Of a DNA stretch of 64,000 nucleotides, positions 7,200 through 17,891 are shown piece after piece. Location of the stretch: positions 248,001 to 312,000 of the forward strand of contig NZ_WKJI01000003.1 in NCBI RefSeq assembly GCF_009674685.1, read 5' to 3'. Position numbers and translations under genes: made by a program. The notes beneath the pieces are model-generated. The model had not been told where the DNA came from and ran no database searches. It was given only the letters and a program-made list of their open reading frames with translations. Every line of letters starts with the position of its first letter. Within the stretch, counting starts at the first letter, position 1. Source of the DNA: Pedobacter puniceum. Its GTDB lineage: Bacteria > Bacteroidota > Bacteroidia > Sphingobacteriales > Sphingobacteriaceae.

Positions 7200-9689
7200 T
7201 TATAATTTTTCTAAGACTGCGATATTAGTTTTCAAATATTCTATTTGGTTGTCAAGATCAGCCTTGGCTTGAGTATAGCCAGCATTTAACTGTTCTGTTT
7301 TGATTTTTAAAAGGTTATTAAGTAAGCCTATAACGTATTTATCAATTCCATAAGATTTATATTGTATGCCAATTCCTTTTAGAAGATCAATGTTTTCATT
7401 GAAAACGCTAGCACTTTTTACCTTACCTAGCATACCAACGTAACGTTGCATCATCTGGAATTTTTCTTCTATACCACCATCCTTAAAAGCTTTAGAAACA
7501 AAGTTGAAATTATTTTCAGAGCCTTCGGCAGCATAAAGAGATACTAATGCAACTGATAATGGTCCTCTGCTATCTTGTTCAAGAGATTTTGCAAGTTGTA
7601 AAGCATCTTTTTTATTAGTAGTGGCTAATGCCTGTAAAGCAGCTCCTTGTACAGCATATGATTTACTTTTTAAAGCTTCTTTGAATAATAGCTCATTTGT
7701 GTTATCTTTTAATGATGATAATGCTGTAATTGCCGCAGCTTGAACAAGGGGTTTTTCATCAGCTTTAGCTAAATTCTTAAGAATAGGCAATGACTTATTT
7801 TTTACTGATGCTTGGTCTAATTTTAAAGCGTCAATGGCTTTGATTCTTATTTTGTAATACTTGTCTTTTAAAGCATTTTGAATAATAGTTTGAGCTATTG
7901 CCTCGCTACTGTTTTTTATTGCTGCGTTTAAAGCTTCTAACCGATCTACATAAAGTGGGGCGTTATCATACTGAAAAGCATATTCATTTAAAGATTTTTC
8001 ATCGATTTTCTTTGTTAGTATGATTTTATCAGCATCAACATTAACTAAATCTGCTTTTTTATTTAAAATGAAATTTAGTGTATCGGCTTTTTTGCTCATG
8101 AAATAATCATGACGTTCTTTTTTGCCGCCTACATAAATGTCAATTTTCATAGGTAGCAAGAATACATCTGTTTTTTGATTTTGACTTAAAATAACTTGTT
8201 GTGTTTTGGTTGCATCGTTCCAATTATATTTTATGTTAAGCTCAGGATGGCCCTCTCTAAAATACCATTGATTAAAAAACCAATTTAAATCTTTACCTGT
8301 AACTTCTTCAAAAGCAAGTCTTAGCTGGTGTGCTTCACCAGTTTTAAAGGCATTACTTTTTAGGTATAAATTTAAGCTTTTGTAAAAGGCGTCCTCACCA
8401 ATGTAATGACGAAGCATGTTCAAAATACGTCCACCTTTTTGGTAAGATACTACATCAAACATATCTTCTTTATCTTCATAGTGGAATCTAATAAGGTGTT
8501 TAGATTTAGCAGAAGGATTATTTAGGTAGGCTTGCATAGCTTCATAATTATGAGCATCTCCAGCATCTTTACCAAATTTATATTCGTTCCAGAGGGTTTC
8601 GCTTATATCGGCAAAAGATTCGTTAACAGATAAATTACTCCAGCTTTCAGCAGTTACATAATCTCCAAACCAATGGTGGAAAAGTTCGTGAGCAATAACA
8701 TCTTCTCCGGCACTTCCATCTAATAATTCTCGGTCTGTTTGTTGAACAAAATCACCATGAATAGTAGCTGTTGTGTTTTCCATAGCGCCACTTACGAAAT
8801 CTCTAACTACAACTTGTGCATATTTATCCCAAGGATAATCTATTCCTAATTTATTAGAAAAGAAAGTCATCATTTCTGGTGTATTACCAAAAATGTTTTT
8901 TGCATAAGGGGCATATTCAGGCTCTAAATAATAATCAACCGGGATATTTTTCCATTTATCTTGATAGATTTTAAAATTCCCAACAGCCATCATAAATAAA
9001 TAGGGTGCATGTGGTTTATCCATTTTCCAGGTATCGGTACGGGTACCATCTTTATTGGTTTTCTTACCCACCAAGATACCATTAGATAAAGTAGTGTATT
9101 TAGCTGGTGCAGTTATGCTGATTTCCTGGGTAGTTTTTTGATTAGGGCTATCTAAAGTAGGAAACCAAACAGATGAGCTTTCGGTTTCGCCTTGTGTCCA
9201 TATTTGCACAGGTTTGTTTTGTACAGTGCTATCCGGATTTATAAAATACAAACCTTTAGCATTGGTAATAGCAGCACTGCCTTTAGCTTTTAGTTCATCC
9301 GGCTTAGCCACATAATCAATATAAACGGTGTAATTTTCTTTACTAGAATAAGTTTTATCAAGCTTTATTTTAAGCTTTAAACTATCATAGCTAAAATTTA
9401 GTTTATTGAGTTTGTTGTTAGCAACCAAAGCCACATTTTTGATATCCATTCCTTTAGCGTCTAAGGTTAAAGAATCTGTATTATAAAAATGAGGTTTAAG
9501 GGTTATCCACGCTTTACCAATTAATCTTCTCTTTTGGTAATCAAAGCTAACATCTAATTTTGTATGAATTAAGCTATTAATTTTTTCGGCAGTTGCCCTG
9601 TAAATTTTTTGTTCTTGCGAAAAAGAAGATTGGTTAAGTGAAAATAATAAAGCTATTACAGATAAAAACCTGAAAAAATGATAAAACAT
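7200..9689 (-). CDS. M1 family zinc aminopeptidase with HEAT-like C-terminal repeats
   Basis: 829 residues with an N-terminal signal peptide ending near SSFSQ, so probably periplasmic or envelope-bound. The catalytic core is intact: exopeptidase motif GAMEN, then HELFHH with H334, E335 and H338, and the third zinc ligand E357 in NESFAD (HExxH-X18-E). The last 250 residues are a helical repeat region as in other M1 enzymes. It trims N-terminal residues from peptides; substrate preference cannot be read. Divergent from the TPR histidine kinase, with a consensus -7 box 24 nt upstream of the start. Confidence 0.93.
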   Translation of the reverse strand: MFYHFFRFLSVIALLFSLNQSSFSQEQKIYRATAEKINSLIHTKLDVSFDYQKRRLIGKAWITLKPHFYNTDSLTLDAKGMDIKNVALVANNKLNKLNFSYDSLKLKIKLDKTYSSKENYTVYIDYVAKPDELKAKGSAAITNAKGLYFINPDSTVQNKPVQIWTQGETESSSVWFPTLDSPNQKTTQEISITAPAKYTTLSNGILVGKKTNKDGTRTDTWKMDKPHAPYLFMMAVGNFKIYQDKWKNIPVDYYLEPEYAPYAKNIFGNTPEMMTFFSNKLGIDYPWDKYAQVVVRDFVSGAMENTTATIHGDFVQQTDRELLDGSAGEDVIAHELFHHWFGDYVTAESWSNLSVNESFADISETLWNEYKFGKDAGDAHNYEAMQAYLNNPSAKSKHLIRFHYEDKEDMFDVVSYQKGGRILNMLRHYIGEDAFYKSLNLYLKSNAFKTGEAHQLRLAFEEVTGKDLNWFFNQWYFREGHPELNIKYNWNDATKTQQVILSQNQKTDVFLLPMKIDIYVGGKKERHDYFMSKKADTLNFILNKKADLVNVDADKIILTKKIDEKSLNEYAFQYDNAPLYVDRLEALNAAIKNSSEAIAQTIIQNALKDKYYKIRIKAIDALKLDQASVKNKSLPILKNLAKADEKPLVQAAAITALSSLKDNTNELLFKEALKSKSYAVQGAALQALATTNKKDALQLAKSLEQDSRGPLSVALVSLYAAEGSENNFNFVSKAFKDGGIEEKFQMMQRYVGMLGKVKSASVFNENIDLLKGIGIQYKSYGIDKYVIGLLNNLLKIKTEQLNAGYTQAKADLDNQIEYLKTNIAVLEKL

Positions 9690-9712
9690 GAGAATTTTAG
9701 TTAGTGAAAACG

Positions 9713-9720
9713 CAAAGATA
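9713..9720 (-). promoter_or_regulatory. -7 promoter element of the M1 aminopeptidase gene
   Basis: TATCTTTG on the minus strand, a perfect TAnnTTTG, 24 nt from the ATG. No clean -33 TTTG is seen; a T-rich segment lies at the expected distance. Confidence 0.55.
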
Positions 9721-9801
9721 TTTAAATTGAGTTAAAAGTATTGCACTTTCATTTGTAAAGAATTTATATCCTATTTATATTACAGCTTTTAAACACTATA
9801 C

Positions 9802-11772
9802 ATGAATATCTACTATATCCTACTCTGTTTTAATCTACTTTTATTTCAAAGTATTGATGTAAATCATTACAAAAAAGTTATAAACACATCGAAGAATGAT
9901 TCTTTAGTGGTTAATGCTCATGTAATGATCATGAAGTCTCTCGGGCCTAATAAAATAGATTCTGTAAGATTTTATTATAATAAGGCGATAGCTTACTCAA
10001 AAGAAAATGATTTTGTATTAGGAGAGATTTTGTTGAACCATAATATGGCCAATCTCTTAAGTGTACATGGAGATTTGTCTGAAGCTTTAGTTTATGCAAA
10101 TAAAGCACTTAAACTAGCGAAGAGCCAAAAAGATCAAATTAACTTAGCTAGAGCTTATGGTTTATTGTCTGTTATCTACGGCAGAAAGGGAGATTTCCCA
10201 AAATCTACAGCTAATGCTTTTTCATCCTTAAACATTTTTGAAAAATTAAAAAATAAAGGGGGAATGATAAACGCTTACATTAAACTAAGCGCTATTCATA
10301 TACAAATTCATGATTTTAAAAGTGCTCTTAAGTATTGTAAAATTGCCGATTCTTTAAATAGAGATGTTAAGGATAAAGATTTTGAACTAGATATTGCTAA
10401 TAATATGGCTATTGCATTTGCAGAGCAAGGAAAGCTGGATGATGCTTTAGCTATGTTTGAGAGAGTAAGTAGGCTAACCAAAGGCAATAGAGAACAAGTA
10501 GCGGCTCATGCCTCGTCTTTGATGAATATTGGCTTGGTTTACAAAGAAAAGAAAGAATATAAGCAGGCATTAGATTATTATCAGCAATCATACAAAGTTT
10601 CTTTAGATAACAATTATCCAGAAGGAATTTTAAAGAACATGCAAAATATCTCTGTAGCTTATTATTTCATCGGAGATTATGAGAAAAGTAATAGTGAAGC
10701 TCTTAAAGCTCTGATGAAATCAAGAGAAATGGGAGTGATAGATTTAGAAGTTGAGATTTTAGAAGGTTTAAGAACTAATTATTTAAAGCAAAAAGACTAT
10801 AAAAATGCTCACAAATATACCGAGGAGTATTATGAGGCTTCTATGAAGTTAAACACAAAGGAACGTGAGCTTGAAATTTCTGGAATTAAGGATAAATACG
10901 AGTTAGAGAAAACCCAAGAGCAATTAAAACTTTTAAATGAGATAAATGAAACAAGAACCAATCAACGTAATTTAAGCATTATTCTATTGGTAATTGCATT
11001 GTTATCCATGGTGGTTTTTGCTTATTCCTACTATCGAGTAAGAATTTTAAATAAGCAAAATATCCTCGTAAAGGATAAACTTTCTGAAAGTAACCAAGTA
11101 AAGGATAGAATTTTTTCTATCATTGGACATGATTTAAGGAGTGCTTATGTTTCTACATTAGGCATTTTAAACCTCATTAAAGAAGATGATTTATCAGCTA
11201 GCGAAAAGAAAGATATGATTAATCGTGTTATTCATCAATCTGAAACAGCCTTAGAAACGCTAGATAAATTATTGCATTGGGGGTATAGTCAAATTAGAGG
11301 AGCTAAAATAAATTTAGAAGATTTTAATTGTACTGTGCCACTTAATCAAACATTAGACTTTTTATCACAAATTATTCATGAAAAGGAGATTAAGGTAAAT
11401 AATCACATAAATGAAGAAATATGTGTTTTAGCTGATAAGAATCATTTCAACTTTATTATTAGAAACCTCATATCTAATGCTGTGAAATTTACTCCAAAAA
11501 GAGGTGAAATCAATTTAAGTTGTACTGATGAACAAGACTATTTTAAGTTTTCTATCCAAGATAGCGGCATAGGCATTTCTCAAGATAGACTAAATAAGAT
11601 TTTTACTGCAGACTCTTCAAGTACAAGTGGTACTCATAATGAAAAAGGTACAGGTCTAGGTTTAATTATCTGTAAAGAATTTATAGAAAGTAATGGAGGC
11701 CAGATTACAGTGAGTAGTGTAGAAGGGAAGGGGGCAACTTTCAGTTTTACATTAAAGAAAGGTAATTGTTAA
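9802..11772 (+). CDS. TPR-domain membrane sensor histidine kinase
   Basis: 656 residues. Residues 1-17 are a short hydrophobic leader, 30-370 hold tetratricopeptide repeats (for example the ALVYANKALKLAKSQ and QALDYYQQSYKVS helices), then a single membrane helix at about 393-412. After it come a HisKA domain with phosphoacceptor H443 in GHDLRSA and a HATPase_c domain with N box NAVKFTP, G1 DSGIGIS and G2 GTGLGL. This periplasmic-TPR architecture is common in Bacteroidetes. No response regulator is adjacent; the ligand is unknown. Divergent from the M1 peptidase and closed by a bidirectional terminator. Confidence 0.9.
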   Translation: MNIYYILLCFNLLLFQSIDVNHYKKVINTSKNDSLVVNAHVMIMKSLGPNKIDSVRFYYNKAIAYSKENDFVLGEILLNHNMANLLSVHGDLSEALVYANKALKLAKSQKDQINLARAYGLLSVIYGRKGDFPKSTANAFSSLNIFEKLKNKGGMINAYIKLSAIHIQIHDFKSALKYCKIADSLNRDVKDKDFELDIANNMAIAFAEQGKLDDALAMFERVSRLTKGNREQVAAHASSLMNIGLVYKEKKEYKQALDYYQQSYKVSLDNNYPEGILKNMQNISVAYYFIGDYEKSNSEALKALMKSREMGVIDLEVEILEGLRTNYLKQKDYKNAHKYTEEYYEASMKLNTKERELEISGIKDKYELEKTQEQLKLLNEINETRTNQRNLSIILLVIALLSMVVFAYSYYRVRILNKQNILVKDKLSESNQVKDRIFSIIGHDLRSAYVSTLGILNLIKEDDLSASEKKDMINRVIHQSETALETLDKLLHWGYSQIRGAKINLEDFNCTVPLNQTLDFLSQIIHEKEIKVNNHINEEICVLADKNHFNFIIRNLISNAVKFTPKRGEINLSCTDEQDYFKFSIQDSGIGISQDRLNKIFTADSSSTSGTHNEKGTGLGLIICKEFIESNGGQITVSSVEGKGATFSFTLKKGNC

Positions 11773-11776
11773 AATC

Positions 11777-11811
11777 AAAAGCACTAGCTTTTACAAAAGC
11801 TAGTGCTTTTT
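11777..11811. terminator. Bidirectional terminator between the TPR kinase and bacilliredoxin genes
   Basis: Near-perfect 15-bp stem AAAAGCACTAGCTTT...AAAGCTAGTGCTTTT with T runs on both strands, between two convergent stop codons. Confidence 0.9.
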
Positions 11812-11816
11812 AGAAA

Positions 11817-12227
11817 TTAACAGTATTGTTCAAAAGCACCAATTAAATTATCGGCAATCATTTGTGCTGGGCGACCTTCTATCTGATGTCTTTCTATAAT
11901 ATGTACCAATTTACCATCTTTAAATAAAGCCATAGAAGGTGATGATGGTGGATAAGGCAACATGTAATTACGGGCAGCATCAACCGCTTCTTTTTCCATT
12001 CCTGCAAAAACAGTTACAATTTTATTAGGCTTTTTACCTTCTTGTACAGCAATTTTAGCAGCCGGACGAGCATTTGCAGCCGCACAACCACAAACAGAGT
12101 TAACAACCACAAACGTAGTGCCTTCTGTTTCTATAGCTTGCTTTACTTCATCGGCATTTTTTAATTCTTCAAAACCAACACTAGTTAAGTCGGTTCTCAT
12201 TGGGGCAACTAAATATTCTGGATACAT
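11817..12227 (-). CDS. BrxA/BrxB-family bacilliredoxin
   Basis: 136 residues, thioredoxin fold. The Cys-Gly-Cys active site is at C46-G47-C48 in NSVCGCAAANARPA, the signature of the bacilliredoxin (DUF1094/YphP-YqiW) family. In Firmicutes these remove bacillithiol from S-thiolated proteins. Whether this organism makes bacillithiol cannot be told from the window; in its absence the protein would be a generic disulfide reductase or isomerase. A good promoter lies about 50 nt upstream. Confident about family, less about physiological thiol. Confidence 0.9.
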   Translation of the reverse strand: MYPEYLVAPMRTDLTSVGFEELKNADEVKQAIETEGTTFVVVNSVCGCAAANARPAAKIAVQEGKKPNKIVTVFAGMEKEAVDAARNYMLPYPPSSPSMALFKDGKLVHIIERHQIEGRPAQMIADNLIGAFEQYC

Positions 12228-12279
12228 TTTTTTGTATTTACGATTTACGAATTAAGATTTTTGATTCTTTTTACAAGCA

Positions 12280-12310
12280 CAAAATTAAGCTTTTAACCAG
12301 ATGCTAACAA
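12280..12310 (-). promoter_or_regulatory. Promoter of the bacilliredoxin gene
   Basis: Minus-strand TTG (12308-12310), 20 nt, then TAATTTTG (12280-12287), matching the Bacteroidetes consensus. The leader would be roughly 45 nt. Confidence 0.65.
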
Positions 12311-12367
12311 TAAAGCATATCAAGGCTTTGTCATAAATGTAATTTTCTTCTTATCTATAGTTAAAGG

Positions 12368-12399
12368 TTTGAATTTCATCCGCCTAAGCGGTATCTTTG
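12368..12399 (+). promoter_or_regulatory. Promoter of ahcY
   Basis: TTTG (12368-12371), 20 nt, TATCTTTG (12392-12399): full match to the -33/-7 consensus. The ATG is at 12422, giving a leader of only about 15-18 nt, which leaves no room for a riboswitch. Confidence 0.75.
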
Positions 12400-12421
12400 C
12401 AGCTCACAAAATAAAACAACT

Positions 12422-13738
12422 ATGTCATCAGTAGAGACAACTTACGTACCTTACAAAGTGAAGGACATTTCCCTGGCAGAATGGGGAAGAAAAGAAATTG
12501 AATTAGCCGAGGCAGAAATGCCTGGCTTAATGGCCCTTAGAGAAGAGTTTGGCGCAAGCAAACCTTTAAAAGGCGCAAGAATTGCCGGATGTTTACACAT
12601 GACCATCCAAACAGCAGTTTTAATTGAAACTTTAGTAGAGTTAGGTGCAGATGTTACTTGGTCTTCTTGTAATATTTTCTCAACTCAAGATCACGCAGCT
12701 GCTGCAATTGCTGCCGCAGGTATTCCTGTTTACGCATGGAAAGGTATGAATGCAGAAGAGTTTGATTGGTGTATTGAGCAAACCTTGTTCTTTGGCGAAA
12801 ACCGCGAGCCTCTAAACATGATTTTAGATGATGGTGGCGATTTAACCAATATGGTTTTAGATAAATATCCAGAACTAGCAGCAGGTATCAAAGGAATCTC
12901 AGAAGAAACAACTACAGGTGTTTTACGCTTACACGATCGCGTTAAAAAAGGAACACTTCCAATGCCGGCAATCAATATTAACGATTCTGTAACCAAATCT
13001 AAATTCGATAATAAATATGGCTGTCGCGAGTCTTTAGTAGACGCTATCCGTAGAGCTACAGACGTGATGATGGCTGGTAAAGTAGCCGTTGTTTGCGGTT
13101 ATGGCGATGTTGGTAAAGGTTCTGCAGACTCTTTACGTAACGCAGGTGTAAGAGTTATCGTTACAGAAATAGATCCAATTTGTGCTTTACAAGCTGCAAT
13201 GGAAGGTTTCGAGGTTAAAAAACTAGCTACCGCTATCAAAGAGGCAGACATTGTAGTAACAGCAACTGGTAATAAAGACATCGTTAGAGGCGAGCATTTT
13301 AAAGGCTTAAAAGACAAAGCTATCGTTTGTAACATTGGCCACTTCGATAATGAAATTGATATGGCTTGGTTAAACGCAAACTATGGCGATACCAAAATCG
13401 AAATTAAACCACAAGTAGATAAATATACTATTGATGGTAAAGACGTTATCGTTTTAGCAGAAGGTCGTTTAGTAAACTTAGGCTGTGCAACTGGTCACCC
13501 ATCATTTGTAATGTCTAACTCATTTACAAACCAAACTTTAGCTCAAATAGAGTTATGGACAAACTCGGCAGCTTACGAAAACAAAGTTTATGTTTTACCA
13601 AAAACTTTAGATGAAAAAGTAGCTCGTTTGCACTTAGCAAAAATCGGGGTAGAGTTGGAAGAACTTCGTCAAGACCAAGCAGAATACATTGGTGTTACGG
13701 TTCAAGGTCCTTTCAAGTCAGACGCATACCGTTATTAA
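12422..13738 (+). CDS. ahcY: Adenosylhomocysteinase
   Basis: 438 residues. Hydrolyses S-adenosylhomocysteine to adenosine and homocysteine in the methyl cycle. The NAD-binding Rossmann motif [13 protein letters not shown] is near residues 221-233, substrate residues appear in the [16 protein letters not shown] segment, and the C-terminus ends in the canonical DAYRY, whose tyrosine and lysine/arginine neighbours reach into the partner subunit. Monocistronic: own promoter upstream, palindrome and terminator downstream. Confidence 0.98.
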   Translation: MSSVETTYVPYKVKDISLAEWGRKEIELAEAEMPGLMALREEFGASKPLKGARIAGCLHMTIQTAVLIETLVELGADVTWSSCNIFSTQDHAAAAIAAAGIPVYAWKGMNAEEFDWCIEQTLFFGENREPLNMILDDGGDLTNMVLDKYPELAAGIKGISEETTTGVLRLHDRVKKGTLPMPAININDSVTKSKFDNKYGCRESLVDAIRRATDVMMAGKVAVVCGYGDVGKGSADSLRNAGVRVIVTEIDPICALQAAMEGFEVKKLATAIKEADIVVTATGNKDIVRGEHFKGLKDKAIVCNIGHFDNEIDMAWLNANYGDTKIEIKPQVDKYTIDGKDVIVLAEGRLVNLGCATGHPSFVMSNSFTNQTLAQIELWTNSAAYENKVYVLPKTLDEKVARLHLAKIGVELEELRQDQAEYIGVTVQGPFKSDAYRY

Positions 13739-13753
13739 TATTTTTGATTGTTG

Positions 13754-13771
13754 TCCCGATAGCTATCGGGA
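13754..13771. repeat. 18-nt perfect palindrome after ahcY
   Basis: TCCCGATAGCTATCGGGA is fully self-complementary. It lies 15 nt beyond the ahcY stop and just before the rho-independent terminator. The form resembles dispersed palindromic repeats found between genes in Bacteroidetes; only one copy is present in this window, so its dispersed nature is inference. Confidence 0.55.
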
Positions 13772-13783
13772 GACGATTAATCT

Positions 13784-13816
13784 AAGCCGCTCTGTACAAA
13801 CAGGGCGGTTTTTTTA
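13784..13816 (+). terminator. Terminator of ahcY
   Basis: CCGCTCTGT (13787-13795) pairs with ACAGGGCGG (13800-13808) around a 4-nt loop, followed by eight or more T. Confidence 0.88.
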
Positions 13817-13818
13817 TT

Positions 13819-13956
13819 TCATAGGGATTTTAATTTAGAAAAGCAATGGCAGCATTTCATTTTAAGGCTAGTCCGGTGCTTTGCTTTACTCCTCGTCCAT
13901 TTTTCGCAAAAGCTACAAATGTACTGCGGGGTATCGCCCTCGCCCCGGTTTATTTT
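13819..13956 (-). pseudogene. Start-less reading frame with two CxxC pairs (possible gene or repeat remnant)
   Basis: Between ahcY and pdxJ the minus strand stays open for 45 codons between TGA at 13957-13959 and TGA at 13819-13821. The translation has a zinc-ribbon-like layout with CSFC at residues 14-17 and CHC (C35/C36-H37-C38) about 18 residues later, and is strongly basic. There is no plausible start near its N-terminus. The block 13860-13950 is more GC-rich than its surroundings and has a CGGGG/CCCCG stem at 13927-13947. It may be a remnant of a coding repeat; it may also be chance. Confidence 0.25.
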
Positions 13957-14009
13957 TCAAAACCTATACAAGGTATTTACAGTATCGTAGCATAATGATA
14001 CCTTTGTAT

Positions 14010-14732
14010 ATGTCATTAGCCAAATTATCAGTAAACATCAATAAAATAGCCACTTTAAGAAACTCAAGAGGTGGTAACAATCCAAATGTATTACAAACAG
14101 CATTAGATTGCGAGCGTTTTGGTGCACAAGGAATAACCGTACATCCACGTCCGGATGAAAGACATATACGCTATCAAGATGTTTATGATTTAAAAGGTCA
14201 AATTCAAACAGAATTTAACATAGAAGGCAATTGCCAAGAAGAAAAATTTGTAGAACTGGTTTTAGCTAACAAACCAGCACAAGTAACTTTAGTACCCGAT
14301 GCTTTAGGGCAAATCACTTCTAACCATGGTTGGGATACTATCAAACACCAAAACTACTTACAAGATATCATTGCTGTTTTTAAACAAGAAGGTATTAGAG
14401 TTTCTATTTTCGTAGATCCTAATCCAGAAATGGTAGAAGCAGCAAAAACTACAGGTACAGATAGAATAGAACTTTATACAGAGTCTTACGCGGTAAATTA
14501 TCATCAAGATAAAGAAAAAGCCATATTGCCTTATGTAAAAGCAGCCGAAATGGCCAATAAAGTAGGTTTAGGCATCAATGCTGGGCATGATTTAGATTTA
14601 CATAACCTTCAATATTTTGCGCAAAATATACCGGGCTTGTTAGAAGTTAGTATAGGCCATGCACTTATTTGTGATGCACTTTATTTAGGCTTAGAAAATA
14701 CCATACAACGGTATTTATATCAGTTAAAATAA
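14010..14732 (+). CDS. pdxJ: Pyridoxine 5'-phosphate synthase
   Basis: 240 residues from the ATG at 14010. Condenses 3-amino-2-oxopropyl phosphate with 1-deoxyxylulose 5-phosphate to form pyridoxine 5'-phosphate (DXP-dependent vitamin B6 route). This start gives [20 protein letters not shown], aligning with the conserved PdxJ N-terminus; the frame stays open for 43 more codons upstream, but that extension overlaps the start-less minus-strand frame and is not PdxJ-like. TACCTTTG (13999-14006) is a -7 box only 3 nt from the ATG, which would imply a leaderless or nearly leaderless mRNA. A terminator follows before gcvP. Confidence 0.95.
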   Translation: MSLAKLSVNINKIATLRNSRGGNNPNVLQTALDCERFGAQGITVHPRPDERHIRYQDVYDLKGQIQTEFNIEGNCQEEKFVELVLANKPAQVTLVPDALGQITSNHGWDTIKHQNYLQDIIAVFKQEGIRVSIFVDPNPEMVEAAKTTGTDRIELYTESYAVNYHQDKEKAILPYVKAAEMANKVGLGINAGHDLDLHNLQYFAQNIPGLLEVSIGHALICDALYLGLENTIQRYLYQLK

Positions 14733-14818
14733 AGATAAAACGCAGTTATAAACATTTATAGCTAACCACTGTTAAATGTGGATAATTTGTCTTGTAATCT
14801 TTACAATTCTACAAGGGT

Positions 14819-14848
14819 TAAGGCTTTATTAAGAGCCTTGTTTTTTTT
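14819..14848 (+). terminator. Terminator of pdxJ
   Basis: AAGGCT/AGCCTT stem followed by eight T (14841-14848). The T run overlaps a -7-like TAATTTTG (14848-14855) that probably belongs to the gcvP promoter, though no clear -33 box is seen. Confidence 0.75.
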
Positions 14849-14878
14849 AATTTTGCGCATCTTAAAACTTCCGTTTAA

Positions 14879-17764
14879 ATGAAATTAAATGTTGATTATC
14901 AGGAACTGTTCGAGCAAAGACATATTGCACCAAATGAGCAGGATACCCAAGAAATGTTAAAGGCTGTTGGAGTAAATTCTTTAGATGAATTAATTTCTCA
15001 AACAGTACCACAAAACATCCGTCTAAAGAAAGCAATGGATTTGCCTACGGCAAAAAGTGAGTTCGAATACCTGAATCATCTGAAGCAAACGGCATCTAAA
15101 AACAAGATTTTTAAATCGTATATAGGGCAAGGTTATTACGGCGTTATTGTACCGGGTGTTATCCAAAGAAACATTTTAGAAAACCCAGGATGGTACACGC
15201 AATACACACCTTATCAGGCAGAAATTGCGCAAGGTAGATTACAAGCGCTGTTAAATTTCCAAACGATGGTTATTGATTTAACCGGAATGGAAATAGCAAA
15301 CGCTTCTCTGCTTGATGAAGGAACAGCAGCTGCAGAAGCGATGTTTATGCAATACAGCTTAAGAAAAAATACCGCAGCTAAGAAGTTCTTTGTTTCTCAA
15401 GAAGTATTCCCGCAAACCATAGATATTTTAAAAACACGTTCACAGCCTTATGGTATAGAGCTAGTTATTGGCGACCATAGAACCGCAGAACTAACAGAAG
15501 ATATGTTTGGTGCTATTGTACAATACCCAGCAGGTAATGGTGAAGTATTTGACTATAGCGATTTTGCTAATAAAGCTCATGAAAAAAATATAAAACTTAC
15601 TGTTGCGGCAGATATTATGAGTTTAGCTTTATTAACTCCTCCAGGAGAATGGGGCGCTGATATTGTTGTAGGTACAACCCAACGTTTTGGTATTCCAATG
15701 GGTTTTGGTGGGCCTCATGCCGCTTTTTTTGCTACAAAAGAAGAGTACAAAAGGTCTATGCCAGGTCGTATCATTGGTGTAACTATTGATGCTCATGGAA
15801 ATTACGCTTTGCGTATGGCTTTACAAACCAGAGAGCAACATATCAGAAGAGATAAAGCAACTTCAAATATTTGTACAGCACAAGCTTTATTAGCTATTAT
15901 GGCCGGTATGTATGCTACTTACCATGGTCCTAAAGGCCTTAAACTTATAGCAGAAAGAATACATGGTTTAGCCGTTTTATTGTCTAATGCTTTGCAACAG
16001 CTAGGTTATAAACAAGAAAACCAAGCTTATTTTGATACGGTAAGGTTTAACGTAGGGGCTTTGGTAAATGCTATCAAAGCAGAAGCTTTAAATAACGAAG
16101 TTAACTTAAACTACCGAGGTGAAACCGTAACCATTGCTATTGATGAAACTACCTCTGTAGAAGATATTAAAACTTTAGTTAGATTTTTCGGAAAAGTAAA
16201 AGGCATCAATCAAAATGATATAGATGTTGATGCTTTAAAAGGAGATTTAGCAACTACTATCCCTGCTTCTTTAGCTAGAGCATCAGCTTATTTAACGCAT
16301 CCTATATTTAATAGTCATCACTCAGAACATGAGTTGCTGCGTTATATCAAATCTTTAGAAGCAAAAGATTTATCCTTATGCCACTCTATGATAGCTTTAG
16401 GTTCATGTACCATGAAATTGAATGCTACCACAGAAATGATTCCGGTTACATGGCCAGAGTTTGGAAACTTGCATCCTTTTGCACCAATAGATCAAACTGG
16501 TGGTTATATGCAAATTATGGATGAGTTAAACCGTTGGTTAAGTGAGATAACTGGTTTTGCAGCCATGAGCTTACAGCCAAACGCTGGTGCACAAGGTGAG
16601 TATGCAGGTTTAATGGTTATCAGAGCCTATCATCAAGATAGAGGAGATTTCCATAGAAATATTGCTTTAATTCCATCTTCTGCACATGGTACAAACCCAG
16701 CTTCTGCTGCTATGGCAGGTATGAAAATCGTGGTAACTAAATGTGACGAAAAAGGAAATATTGATGTTGAAGATTTAAGAGCAAAAGCAGAAGAACACTC
16801 TGCTAACTTAAGTTGTTTAATGGTGACATATCCGTCAACTCATGGTGTTTTTGAAGAGTCTATCATAGAAATCTGTGATATTATTCATCAACACGGTGGA
16901 CAGGTTTATATGGATGGTGCCAATATGAACGCACAAGTAGGTTTAACATCTCCAGCAAATATTGGTGCCGATGTTTGCCACCTCAACTTACATAAAACAT
17001 TTTGTATTCCACATGGAGGTGGTGGCCCAGGTATGGGGCCGATTGGTGTAGCTAAACATTTAGTTCCGTATTTGCCTGGGCATGCTGTGGTAAATATCGG
17101 TCAAGAAAAATCTATAAATGCAGTTTCGGCAGCACCTTGGGGTTCTGCATCTATTTTGTTAATTTCTCATGCCTATATAGCTATGATGGGAGCTGAGGGC
17201 TTAACCAATGCTACAAAATATGCTATCCTAAATGCAAATTATATCAAAGCTAGGTTAGAACAGCATTATCCTGTTTTGTACTCAGGAGCAAATGGAAGAT
17301 GTGCACATGAGATGATTTTAGACTGCCGAGAGTTTAAGGCTTTAGGTATCGAGGTAACTGATATAGCTAAAAGGCTTATGGATTACGGTTTCCATGCACC
17401 AACAGTTTCTTTCCCAGTAGCTGGCACTGTAATGGTAGAGCCTACAGAATCTGAACCAAAGCATGAGCTAGATCGCTTCTGCGATGCTATGATAGCTATC
17501 AGAAATGAAATAGCTGATATAGAATCTGGTTTATTAGATAAAGTAAATAATCCTCTAAAAAATGCTCCACATACTGCTGCGGTAGTAACAGGTAATGATT
17601 GGGATAAACCTTACACCAGACAAAAAGCAGCATTTCCTTTGCCTTATGTAGCTCAATATAAATTTTGGCCTTCTGTAGGTAGAGTTAATGATACACATGG
17701 GGATAGAACCTTAGTATGTTCTTGCCCACCATTAGAAACATACACAGAATTAGAGTCTGTATAA
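14879..17764 (+). CDS. gcvP: Glycine dehydrogenase (decarboxylating), P-protein of the glycine cleavage system
   Basis: 961 residues, the fused homodimeric form. Decarboxylates glycine and passes the aminomethyl group to lipoyl-GcvH. The PLP lysine is K706 in [16 protein letters not shown]; the glycine-rich loop follows immediately. The N-terminal half is the second, catalytically silent aminotransferase-like repeat. gcvT and gcvH are not in the window. No glycine riboswitch-like structure is present in the 146-nt upstream gap. Confidence 0.98.
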   Translation: MKLNVDYQELFEQRHIAPNEQDTQEMLKAVGVNSLDELISQTVPQNIRLKKAMDLPTAKSEFEYLNHLKQTASKNKIFKSYIGQGYYGVIVPGVIQRNILENPGWYTQYTPYQAEIAQGRLQALLNFQTMVIDLTGMEIANASLLDEGTAAAEAMFMQYSLRKNTAAKKFFVSQEVFPQTIDILKTRSQPYGIELVIGDHRTAELTEDMFGAIVQYPAGNGEVFDYSDFANKAHEKNIKLTVAADIMSLALLTPPGEWGADIVVGTTQRFGIPMGFGGPHAAFFATKEEYKRSMPGRIIGVTIDAHGNYALRMALQTREQHIRRDKATSNICTAQALLAIMAGMYATYHGPKGLKLIAERIHGLAVLLSNALQQLGYKQENQAYFDTVRFNVGALVNAIKAEALNNEVNLNYRGETVTIAIDETTSVEDIKTLVRFFGKVKGINQNDIDVDALKGDLATTIPASLARASAYLTHPIFNSHHSEHELLRYIKSLEAKDLSLCHSMIALGSCTMKLNATTEMIPVTWPEFGNLHPFAPIDQTGGYMQIMDELNRWLSEITGFAAMSLQPNAGAQGEYAGLMVIRAYHQDRGDFHRNIALIPSSAHGTNPASAAMAGMKIVVTKCDEKGNIDVEDLRAKAEEHSANLSCLMVTYPSTHGVFEESIIEICDIIHQHGGQVYMDGANMNAQVGLTSPANIGADVCHLNLHKTFCIPHGGGGPGMGPIGVAKHLVPYLPGHAVVNIGQEKSINAVSAAPWGSASILLISHAYIAMMGAEGLTNATKYAILNANYIKARLEQHYPVLYSGANGRCAHEMILDCREFKALGIEVTDIAKRLMDYGFHAPTVSFPVAGTVMVEPTESEPKHELDRFCDAMIAIRNEIADIESGLLDKVNNPLKNAPHTAAVVTGNDWDKPYTRQKAAFPLPYVAQYKFWPSVGRVNDTHGDRTLVCSCPPLETYTELESV

Positions 17765-17784
17765 ATTAAATATTTTATTCAAAA

Positions 17785-17815
17785 GAAAAGCTAGGCTATT
17801 GTCTGGCTTTTTTTA
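17785..17815 (+). terminator. Terminator of gcvP
   Basis: AAAGCTAG (17787-17794) pairs with CTGGCTTT (17803-17810), then a T run. Confidence 0.75.
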
Positions 17816-17891
17816 TTTAATGCGCTTATAAAAAGCATGTTATAAACAATTAATGTGTTAGATTTATAGGGCAGTTACTAAGTTATACAGG

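Noticed and set aside
12228-12421. SAM or SAH riboswitch before ahcY
   Set aside because: The promoter at 12368-12399 leaves a leader of under 20 nt, and no conserved core is visible.
14733-14878. Glycine riboswitch before gcvP
   Set aside because: The gap holds the pdxJ terminator and a -7 box close to the ATG; no tandem aptamer structure fits.
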